From positions 62,001 to 126,000 of the forward strand of contig NZ_JARXYJ010000001.1 of NCBI RefSeq assembly GCF_029894425.1: DNA of 64,000 nucleotides. The letters run 5' to 3'. The notes under the pieces were generated by a model. That model did not search any database, had not been told where the DNA came from, and saw nothing but the letters and a program-made list of their open reading frames with translations. Both the position numbers and the translations under genes were made by a program. How positions within the stretch are numbered: position 1 is the stretch's first letter; each line of letters starts with the position of its first letter. Shown one piece after another: positions 1 through 6,789 of the stretch. This DNA comes from Streptomyces sp. SAI-127. GTDB taxonomy: Bacteria; Actinomycetota; Actinomycetes; Streptomycetales; Streptomycetaceae.

Positions 1-603
1 GGTACGGAGGTGTTCATCACCTCGTACGCACCGCGTCCACGGCTCCTCGTGTTCGGTGCGACGGACCACGCCGGGGCGGTCGCGTCGTTGGGCGCTTTCC
101 TCGGATACGAGGTCACGGTCTGCGACGCCCGCTCGGTGTTCGCCACGCCGGCGCGCTTCCCGGACGCGGATCAGGTGGTGGTCGACTGGCCGCACCGTTT
201 CCTCGCCCGCACACCGGTCGATGGCCGCACGGTCGTCGTGGTCCTCACCCACGACGCCAAGTTCGACGTGCCGCTGCTCGAAGTGGCGCTGCGGCTGCCG
301 GTCGCGTACGTGGGGGCGATGGGCTCCCGGCGCACGCATCACGAGCGCCTCGACCGGCTGCGCGAGGCGGGCCTCACCGAGCGGGAACTCGCCCGGCTGC
401 GTTCGCCGATCGGCCTCGACCTGGGAGCACGTACGCCCGAGGAGACCGCGGTAGCCATCGGGGCGGAGATCGTCGCGGTGCGGCGGGGCGGTGGCGGGCT
501 GCCGCTCCGGGACACGCACGGGCCCTTGCACCACGACCCGTACACGCCCTGGGGGACCCACCAGTCCGCTGGATTCAAGAACGTTGAGCATCACGGGAGT
601 TGA
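1..603 (+). CDS. XdhC/CoxI-family molybdenum-enzyme maturation protein, 5' end outside window
   Basis: The frame is open to the window edge, so this is the C-terminal 200 residues of a longer protein; the first GTG in the window (position 10) need not be the start. What is visible is the Rossmann-like XdhC C-terminal domain: a nucleotide-binding strand RLLVFGATDHAGAVASLG, then VVVLTHDAKFDVPLLEVAL, then AYVGAMGSRRTHHERL and a closing LGARTPEETAVAIGAEIVA. XdhC proteins bind and insert molybdenum cofactor into xanthine-dehydrogenase-type hydroxylases. A possible client enzyme is encoded at 5436-9128. The stop lies 3 bp before mftF, so the two are probably cotranscribed. The family call is firm; the client is inferred. 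Confidence 0.85.
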   Translation, partial: GTEVFITSYAPRPRLLVFGATDHAGAVASLGAFLGYEVTVCDARSVFATPARFPDADQVVVDWPHRFLARTPVDGRTVVVVLTHDAKFDVPLLEVALRLPVAYVGAMGSRRTHHERLDRLREAGLTERELARLRSPIGLDLGARTPEETAVAIGAEIVAVRRGGGGLPLRDTHGPLHHDPYTPWGTHQSAGFKNVEHHGS

Positions 604-606
604 ACG

Positions 607-2085
607 GTGGCGTCATCCACTGCGTCGAACAGTCGACCGCTGTCCCCGCCCGGTCTGCCGATCGCACTCGACCGCGCCGCGTCCTTCTACGGCGGCGGCC
701 GGGTGGTGACCGGCGGCTCACCCTGGGGCGTCGCGCGCATCAAGGCGGCCGCGCTGCCCCAGCTCGCCGCCCTCCGGCGGGCGGGCCGGCACGGCCTGAC
801 ACCGGACACGACGGTGGGGCGCGCCCTGGCCCGGCAGCTGCTCGACCGCGGCCTCGCGCACCCCGTGCCCCCGACGCGCGGCGGGCCCCATCCGGTCACC
901 GTGGTCGTCCCCGCGTACGGACGCACAGCCGAACTGGCCCGCTGCCTTGCCGCGTTGCGCGGTCTGGAGGTGATCGTCGTCGACGACTGCTCACCGGATC
1001 CCGCGGCCGTGCGGGCGATCTCCGAGGCGCACGGGGCCCGTCTGGTCCGGCACGCGGTCAACCGAGGGCCCGCGGCGGCGCGTACCACCGGCGCCGCACT
1101 CGCGACCACGCCACTCGTCGCGTTCGTCGACTCGGACTGCCGCCCCGAGGAGGGCTGGCTCGACCTGCTGGTCCCCGCCTTCGACGATCCTCAGGTCGCG
1201 GCCGTCGCACCGCGGATCCTGCCGGATGTTCCGTATCCCCCGATGGGCCTGCTCGCCCGCTACGAGGCCGCGCGTTCCGCACTCGACCTGGGCCGTGAGC
1301 AGGCCGTGGTGCGCCCTGGCGCACGGGTCGGCTTCGTGCCCACAGCCACACTGGTCGTGCGCACGGACGTCCTGTCCCAGGTCACGTTCGACGAGGAGTT
1401 GCGGCTCGGCGAGGACGTCGACTTCGTCTGGCGGCTGCACGACCACGGGTTGCACGTGCGCTACCAGCCGCGCGCCCGCGTCCTGCACACGCCCCGGCTC
1501 GCGTGGCGAGAGGCGCTCAAACGCCGTCACGAGTACGGGACTTCGGCGGCCGCACTGGCCGAACGCCACCCCGGCCGGGTCGCACCGGCCCGCCCGTCCG
1601 CGTGGAATCTGCTGACGCTCGGCCTCCTGACCCATGGCCGCCCGGGCGCCGCGGCGCTCAGCACGCTCACGTCCGCGGCGCTCCTTCGTCGCCATCTGTC
1701 GGACACCCCCGCCGCGACGGAACTGAGCGCATCCGTGGTGGCGCAGGGCCTGGTCGCCGACTCCATGGCGCTCGGACTCGCCCTGCGCCGCGAGTGGTGG
1801 CCCCTGGGCCTGCTGTGCCTGGGCGCGGCGCCCAGCAGCCGCACCGCCCGGGCGGCCACGGCGGCCATGCTCGCCCCCGTCCTCGCGGAGTGGGTGGCGC
1901 GCCGGCCGCCCCTGGACCCCGTGCGCTGGACGGCCCTGCGCTGCCTGGACGACCTGGCGTACGGCACGGGCGTGACGGCCTCGGCCTGGCGCCATCGCGC
2001 CCTCGCGCCGCTGCTGCCGAAGGTGGGCCTGCCTTTTGTGCGCCGGTCCGCCGCGAGTCGCGCCAAGGACTCACAAGCCGTGTAG
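607..2085 (+). CDS. mftF: Mycofactocin glycosyltransferase MftF
   Basis: 492 aa with a GTG start 3 bp after the preceding stop. A GT-A family 2 glycosyltransferase domain occupies about residues 95-330: HPVTVVVPAYGRTAELARCL, EVIVVDDCSPD, and the metal-binding acidic motif VDSDCRPEEGWLD near residue 178. The leading 90 residues (DRAASFYGGGRVVTGGSPWG) and the hydrophobic C-terminal third match the layout of MftF, which adds beta-1,4-glucose units to premycofactocin. Its presence beside xdhC rather than behind mftE/mftD is unusual; the rest of the pathway is at 35.1-40.2 kb. The assignment rests on whole-protein resemblance to MftF plus the mycofactocin cluster in the same window. A generic family 2 glycosyltransferase is the alternative. 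Confidence 0.85.
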   Translation: MASSTASNSRPLSPPGLPIALDRAASFYGGGRVVTGGSPWGVARIKAAALPQLAALRRAGRHGLTPDTTVGRALARQLLDRGLAHPVPPTRGGPHPVTVVVPAYGRTAELARCLAALRGLEVIVVDDCSPDPAAVRAISEAHGARLVRHAVNRGPAAARTTGAALATTPLVAFVDSDCRPEEGWLDLLVPAFDDPQVAAVAPRILPDVPYPPMGLLARYEAARSALDLGREQAVVRPGARVGFVPTATLVVRTDVLSQVTFDEELRLGEDVDFVWRLHDHGLHVRYQPRARVLHTPRLAWREALKRRHEYGTSAAALAERHPGRVAPARPSAWNLLTLGLLTHGRPGAAALSTLTSAALLRRHLSDTPAATELSASVVAQGLVADSMALGLALRREWWPLGLLCLGAAPSSRTARAATAAMLAPVLAEWVARRPPLDPVRWTALRCLDDLAYGTGVTASAWRHRALAPLLPKVGLPFVRRSAASRAKDSQAV

Positions 2086-2120
2086 ACCCGCCTGTCCACA
2101 GCGACCAGGCCCACGGCCAG

Positions 2121-2276
2121 GAAGCCGAACGATGGTTACTGCTCTCCCAATTCCACAGCGACGGCGACGCGGGGATGGAGTGGGGCGACGTGGCTGCGCT
2201 CTACTGGCTCATCCGCCCCGAGGACCTCGCCGCCCACCGCTTCGGCCAGGTCCCGCTGACCATGCAGTGCATGTGA
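2121..2276 (+). pseudogene. C-terminal remnant of a DUF1963 (YwqG-like) protein
   Basis: Reading from GAA at 2121 to TGA at 2276 gives about 50 residues that look like the end of a DUF1963 protein, including DGDAGMEWGDVAALYWLIRP and EDLAAHRF. There is no start codon or N-terminal part in frame; upstream sequence is the 3' end of mftF. It holds a TTA codon, rare in this GC-rich DNA. I read it as a truncated relic of no present function. The remaining 138 bases to 2414 show no gene. Confidence 0.6.
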
Positions 2277-2414
2277 GCCGGCCCTGAGCAGGTCGTTCAC
2301 CTCGTGTGCTGCTTCTGGTTTGCGCCCATTCCTCGGCGGGAACGACGGGCCGCCAGGGTCTTGATCGCACCAGGGCGGCACGAAGCACCACGCCTCGCAG
2401 CCGCCCCGGTTCCC

Positions 2415-2651
2415 TCAGTCGTCAGGCGGAAAGACCGCCTTCCCGGACTCCGCGTCCGCGATCGAGATCGCCTCGATGGGGCAGGACTCGGCGACCTCCA
2501 GGACCTCCTCCGATGCCGGCAGGACCTCCGCGGTGGCGCGGCCCTGGCCGGTCGTCTCGTCGAGCTGGAACTCCTGCGGCGCGGAGGCCGCGCACAGCCC
2601 CGTACGGACGCACATGCGCGGGTCGACCTTGACTCTCCAGTGCTCGGTCAT
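2415..2651 (-). CDS. Ferredoxin, 3Fe-4S type, P450 partner
   Basis: 78 aa, ATG at 2651. Cysteines at 14, 20 and 57 (MCVRTGLC and SCP) form the C-X5-C...CP pattern of single-cluster actinobacterial ferredoxins; threonine sits where a fourth ligand would be, which predicts a 3Fe-4S cluster. It lies 33 bp downstream of the P450 gene on the same strand, so it most likely passes electrons to that P450. A reductase is not adjacent; the nearest candidate in the window is at 46378-47406, and a genome-encoded ferredoxin reductase is equally possible. Confidence 0.93.
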   Translation of the reverse strand: MTEHWRVKVDPRMCVRTGLCAASAPQEFQLDETTGQGRATAEVLPASEEVLEVAESCPIEAISIADAESGKAVFPPDD

Positions 2652-2684
2652 GAGCGGGCTCCCTTACTCAACTCCCCATCGCCC

Positions 2685-3887
2685 TCAGGGCTTCTGGATG
2701 ACGAGCGGCAGCGTCTTCCAGCCCCGTACGGTCGAGGTCTGGGCCAGCTCCGCGCCCTCCCAGTCGACCTCCCAGGCGGGGAAGCGCCGCAGGATCTCCT
2801 CGGCCGCCACCTTTCCCTCCAGGCGGGCGAGCGCGGCGCCCAGGCAGTAGTGCGCGCCGACGCCGAACGACATGTGCTGCGACACCCGGTGGATGTCGAA
2901 GACATCCGGGTCGGGGAAGCGGTCCGGGTCGCGGTTGGCGGCGGCCTGGATGAAGAGGATGGCGCTGCCGGCCGGCACGGTGGAGCCGTGCAGCTCCACG
3001 TCCCGGGTCACATAGCGGGCTGTGAACGGTCCTGTCGGCTCGAAGCGCAGGATCTCCTCGATGGCGTTCGGGATGAGGGCGGGCTCGGCCACCAACTCCC
3101 GGCGGGCCTCGGGGTAGCGGGCCATCAGCGCGCCGAACCAGCCGATCAGCCGGCCGGTCGTCTCATTGCCCGCGCCTGCGACCACGGTGCAGTACGTGAG
3201 GACTTCCTCGTCGGTGAGGGTGCGCCGGGTGCCGTTCTCGTCCTCGAACTCGGCGGTCATCAGCTCGGTCATGAGGTCGTCGGACGGGTGCTTCTTGCGC
3301 CAGTCGATGTAGTCCTGGAACCCCTCGGCGTTGAGGATCTCGCCGGAGTCGATGCGACCGCCGTCCCCGGTCTCCAGGGTCGCGTCGGTCCGGTCCCGGT
3401 AGCGCACCTGGTCGGCCTCGGGGATGCCGAGGAGCATCCCGATCACACGCATCGGCATCTCGGCGCCGACGGCCGCCACGAGGTCGAAGCGGTCGGCTCC
3501 GGTGACCGGTTCGAGGACGCGCTCGCAGTACGCCCTGATCCTCGGCTCGAGTTGTGCGATACGGCGTGGAGTGAAGACGCGGGCGAGCAGGCGCCGGTGG
3601 ATGTCGTGGACGGGCGGGTCCTCGAAGATCAGGGTGCCCGGCGGCAGTTCGATGTCCGCCTGGATGATCTCCAGGATGTCGCCGCGCGCCGAGGAGTACG
3701 TCTGCCAGTCGGCGAGGCCGCGCTGGCAGTCGGCGTAGCGGCTGACCGCGTAGAAGTCGTGCCGCTCGTTGTAGTAGAGCGGGGCCTCTTCGCGCAGGCG
3801 CGCGTAGACGGGATACGGGTCGCGGGCCAGGGCCGCGTCGAAGGGGTCCCAGTAGACGGGCTCGGTGGTGGTGTCGGCGACGGTCAT
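2685..3887 (-). CDS. Cytochrome P450
   Basis: 400 aa. The ATG at 3887 overlaps the SDR stop as ATGA, which fixes this start over a longer frame reaching 3995 that lacks P450 character. The oxygen-binding I-helix motif is AGAGNETTG, the K-helix motif is EEILRF, and the heme-ligand loop is FGVGAHYCLG with Cys348. These mark a soluble, ferredoxin-fed bacterial P450 that hydroxylates or oxidises a small substrate. Overlap with an SDR of the mycofactocin-linked type suggests a route of hydroxylation followed by alcohol oxidation. The overall look is like actinobacterial sterol or terpene P450s, but the substrate cannot be read from sequence. Confidence 0.93.
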   Translation of the reverse strand: MTVADTTTEPVYWDPFDAALARDPYPVYARLREEAPLYYNERHDFYAVSRYADCQRGLADWQTYSSARGDILEIIQADIELPPGTLIFEDPPVHDIHRRLLARVFTPRRIAQLEPRIRAYCERVLEPVTGADRFDLVAAVGAEMPMRVIGMLLGIPEADQVRYRDRTDATLETGDGGRIDSGEILNAEGFQDYIDWRKKHPSDDLMTELMTAEFEDENGTRRTLTDEEVLTYCTVVAGAGNETTGRLIGWFGALMARYPEARRELVAEPALIPNAIEEILRFEPTGPFTARYVTRDVELHGSTVPAGSAILFIQAAANRDPDRFPDPDVFDIHRVSQHMSFGVGAHYCLGAALARLEGKVAAEEILRRFPAWEVDWEGAELAQTSTVRGWKTLPLVIQKP

Positions 3888-4720
3888 TTCAGCATGGCTC
3901 CCGCGTCGATGACGGTGGTGGTCCCGGTGACGAAGCGCCCGTCGTCCGAGGCGAGGTAGAGCACGGCGCCGCTGATGTCGCGCGGCTCGACCCATGGGGT
4001 GGGCAGCAGGTGCATGCTCTGCGAGACGGCGGCGAAGTCGTCGACCGTGGGGTTCTCCAGGTCCGGACGGAACATCCGGTACGTGTCCTCGTGCATGACC
4101 ATCGGTGTGTTGACCTGGGAGGGGTGAATGGAGTTGACCCGGATGCTGTGCTCGCCGAGCTCCCAGGCAAGGGTGCGCATCAGGCCCACGACGCCGTGCT
4201 TGGCGGCGATGTAGTGACCGATGTTGGCGTGGCCGCGCAGACCGCCGACGGAGCTGGTCAGAATGATCGAGCCACCGCGTCCGCCGGCGACGATGTGCGG
4301 GATGGCGACCTTGGCGGTGAGCCAGACGCCGGTCAGGTTGACGTCGATCATGTCGCGCCAGGTCTTCTCGTCCATGGCGTCCAGGCGGGCCCCGTCGCTG
4401 CCGAGGCCCGCGTTGGCACAGACGATGTCGAGCCTGCCGAACTGGGCGACACCCTCGTCGACGGCGGCCTTGAGCGCGTCGTGGTCGCGTACGTCCGCCT
4501 GCACGGCGTGGATGCGCCGCCCCAGCTTCTGCACCTGGTTGACCGTCTCGTCGAGATCCTCGGGCGTCGACATGGGGAACTTGACGCCGTCGAGCTGCTT
4601 GCAGACGTCGATCGCGATGATGTCGGCGCCTTCTTCGGCGAGACGGATCGCATGGCTGCGGCCCTGTCCTCGCGCCGCGCCGGTGATGAAGGCGACCTTT
4701 CCTTCTACGCGTCCGGGCAT
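3884..4720 (-). CDS. Mycofactocin-coupled SDR family oxidoreductase
   Basis: 278 aa. The N-terminal cofactor loop is TGAARGQGRSHA, followed by IAIDVCKQ and an extra 25-30 residue insert (PMSTPEDLDETVNQVQKLGR) between beta-2 and alpha-3. That insert is the hallmark of the SDR subfamily that co-occurs with mycofactocin and holds NAD as a bound, non-exchangeable cofactor. The catalytic residues are present: Ser in LTSSVGG, then Tyr and Lys in HYIAAKHG. It probably oxidises an alcohol made by the overlapping P450 and hands electrons to mycofactocin. Its 5' side is separated by 79 bp from the CoxG-like gene, so it may belong to the molybdenum hydroxylase transcript. Confidence 0.9.
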   Translation of the reverse strand: MPGRVEGKVAFITGAARGQGRSHAIRLAEEGADIIAIDVCKQLDGVKFPMSTPEDLDETVNQVQKLGRRIHAVQADVRDHDALKAAVDEGVAQFGRLDIVCANAGLGSDGARLDAMDEKTWRDMIDVNLTGVWLTAKVAIPHIVAGGRGGSIILTSSVGGLRGHANIGHYIAAKHGVVGLMRTLAWELGEHSIRVNSIHPSQVNTPMVMHEDTYRMFRPDLENPTVDDFAAVSQSMHLLPTPWVEPRDISGAVLYLASDDGRFVTGTTTVIDAGAMLK

Positions 4721-4799
4721 GGGGAACCTCGTTTCTGGCTGGACGTGCTCGGGTGAAGGACGTGCGGGTGGGTGTGCCTGTGGCTTTACGCAGCTGGCT

Positions 4800-5418
4800 T
4801 TAGTCAGCGCGGCGGCGCCGGGCGCGCAGGCGGCCGAGCGTGAGGATCAGCAGGGCCGCGGCCACGAGCGGCGCCATCCGCTTGACAGCCGTGGCGCCGG
4901 TGGCCTCGATCAGGTCCAGTGGTGCGGCGGAGGGCGCCGGAGTGGGTGAATGCGCGGCCGGTTCGGGTGAGTTGGCCGCGATTTCGGCGGCGAGGTTCTC
5001 CGGCGAACCGTTCCATGAGGGCGCCGGACACCTCGGCGAGGGTGCCACGGCCGAACTGGGCCGGCTTTCCGGTGATGCTGAGGTCGGTCTCCACGTGCAC
5101 GGCGGTACGGCCGCCACCGGCGTCGCTGAGGCGGCAGGTGACGAGAGCCTTCGCGGTGCCGTTGCCGCGCGCCTCGCGACCGCCTGCCTCCAGGACGACG
5201 ACCTTCGCCTGCTCGTCACGCTTGAGGAAGGTGACCGTGCCGCTGTAGGTGAGCGCGATGGGGCCCAACTTCACTTTGATCCGGCCGCGGTGTTCGTCGC
5301 CGTCGCTCGCGGTGAGCGTCGCACCGGGCACACAGGGCGCAACGCGCTCGACGTCGAGCAGGACCTGCCAGGCGTCGTCGACGGCGACGGGGATGCTGAG
5401 GGTGTTCTCCAGCTTCAC
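4800..5418 (-). pseudogene. CoxG-like (SRPBCC) membrane-associated protein, frameshifted
   Basis: From the GTG at 5418 the reading frame encodes a CoxG domain (KLENTLSIPVAVDDAW, RVAPCVPGATL, LGPIALTYSGTVTF). It reaches LMERFAG and then loses similarity. The normal continuation ENLAAEIAANSP and a C-terminal membrane anchor (MAPLVAAALLILTLG) followed by an Arg-rich tail are in another frame ending at 4800. Removing one G of the pair at 5000-5003 would join ERFA to ENLAAEI. CoxG proteins recruit or help mature CoxLMS-type hydroxylases, and this gene is directly downstream of such an operon. It may be a real inactivating lesion or a single-base sequencing error; the rest of the gene looks intact. 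Confidence 0.8.
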
Positions 5419-5435
5419 AGCGCCTCCTCCCCCCC

Positions 5436-5918
5436 TCAAGCCGTGTCCTGTGCCGCGGCCCGGACGGCGTTGACGATCCCCTGGTAGCCGGTGCAGCGGC
5501 ACAGGTTCCCGGTGAGTGCCTCGCGGATCTCCTCGTCGGTGGGTTTGGGATTCTCCGCCAGGAACGCGGTCACCGAGACGACGAATCCGGGGGTGCAGAA
5601 ACCGCACTGCAACCCGTGATGCTCCCTGAACGCCGCCTGCACCTTGGACAGTTCACCGTCCGGCCCTGCAAGACCCTCGACGGTGGTCACCTCGCCGCCG
5701 TCGGCCTGCACGGCGAACACCAGGCAGGCGCGGACGGGTTCGCCGTCGAGCAGCACGGTGCACGCGCCGCAGACGCCGTGCTCGCAGCCGAGGTGGGTCC
5801 CGGTCAGGGAGCAGGTGACGCGCAGGAAGTCGGCGAGGGTGAGCCGGGGCGCCACGGCCGCCCGGCGGCCGGCGCCGTTGACCCGTATGTCGATCTCGAT
5901 GGTCTCCGCATCAGTCAT
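5436..5918 (-). CDS. Molybdenum hydroxylase small subunit, 2Fe-2S (CoxS-like)
   Basis: 160 aa, ATG at 5918, overlapping the end of the FAD subunit gene by 8 bp. The plant-type 2Fe-2S loop is [15 protein letters not shown] (about residues 45-59). The C-terminal four-helix cluster is CGFCTPGF and then [10 protein letters not shown]. This two-cluster layout and length are those of the small subunit of xanthine dehydrogenase / CO dehydrogenase family enzymes, carrying electrons from the molybdenum site to FAD. The gene order on this strand is large subunit, medium subunit, small subunit. Confidence 0.95.
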   Translation of the reverse strand: MTDAETIEIDIRVNGAGRRAAVAPRLTLADFLRVTCSLTGTHLGCEHGVCGACTVLLDGEPVRACLVFAVQADGGEVTTVEGLAGPDGELSKVQAAFREHHGLQCGFCTPGFVVSVTAFLAENPKPTDEEIREALTGNLCRCTGYQGIVNAVRAAAQDTA

Positions 5919-6789
5919 GGAGTGCCTCCTGTACGGCGCCGTGCCAGGCGCGGGCGACCATCGCGGCGCCCACACGAATGCGGTAAAGGGCCGATCCGTG
6001 CAGATCGGAGGGGACGGAGTCGAGGTCTTCGGTCGCGAGCCGGCCGATGTCCTCGGCGTCGGTCCCCAGCGGGTCCGTGCCGAGCAGAGCGGTCTCGGCC
6101 GCTGTGGCCCGCCGCGCGGTCGGGCCGAGCCCGAACAGGCTGATGGCGCACCGGTCGAGACGGCCCGCAGGGTCCACGCGGAGTGCGACCGTGGCACCGG
6201 CGATGGCGAAGTCCCCGCTCCTGCGGGCGAACTCCTCGACGGCGAACCCGCACCGCCCGCTCCACACCGGGAACCTGACACCGGTGAGCAGCTCGTCCTC
6301 GGCGAGGGCCGTGGTCCAGACACCGTTGAGAAAGTTCGCTGCCGGGATGGTGCGCCGGCCACGCGGCGAGAGCGCTTCCAGCTCGGCGTCCAAGGTCAGG
6401 GCCACCGCCGGATACTCGGCCGCGGCATCGGCGTGCGCCAGCGAGCCGCCGACGGTGCCCCGGCTGCGAATCTGGAAGTGACCGATCAACGGGGTGGCAC
6501 GGGCAAGGAGCGGAACCGCGGCGCGCACCTCCTCCGACCGCTGCACGGCGGCCTGAGTGGTGGCCGCCCCGACCCACACGGTGTCGTCGTCCCGGCGCTC
6601 GATCCCGCGCAGTTCGTCGAGGCGGCGCAGGTCGACGAGGTGGCCTAAGGACGCCAGGCGCAGGGCCAGCATGGGGACGAGGCTCTGCCCTCCCGCGATG
6701 ACCTTCGCCTCGTCCCCCCACTCCCCCAGCAGACCGACGACCTCGCCGGGAGTCTCGGGGGCGTGGTACCTGAAGGGTGCCGGCTTCAC
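5911..6789 (-). CDS. Molybdenum hydroxylase FAD-binding medium subunit (CoxM-like)
   Basis: 292 aa. GTG at 6789 overlaps the large-subunit stop as GTGA, which decides the start; the open frame runs far upstream only as a shadow of the large subunit. The two FAD-binding signatures are present: AGGQSLVPMLALRLA (about 33-47) and TVGGSLAHADAAAEYP (about 112-127). The C-terminal CO_deh_flav_C region follows (ALAEDELLTGVRFP, then EEFARRSGDFAIAGA). It accepts electrons from the 2Fe-2S subunit and passes them to an external acceptor. Confidence 0.95.
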   Translation of the reverse strand: MKPAPFRYHAPETPGEVVGLLGEWGDEAKVIAGGQSLVPMLALRLASLGHLVDLRRLDELRGIERRDDDTVWVGAATTQAAVQRSEEVRAAVPLLARATPLIGHFQIRSRGTVGGSLAHADAAAEYPAVALTLDAELEALSPRGRRTIPAANFLNGVWTTALAEDELLTGVRFPVWSGRCGFAVEEFARRSGDFAIAGATVALRVDPAGRLDRCAISLFGLGPTARRATAAETALLGTDPLGTDAEDIGRLATEDLDSVPSDLHGSALYRIRVGAAMVARAWHGAVQEALHD

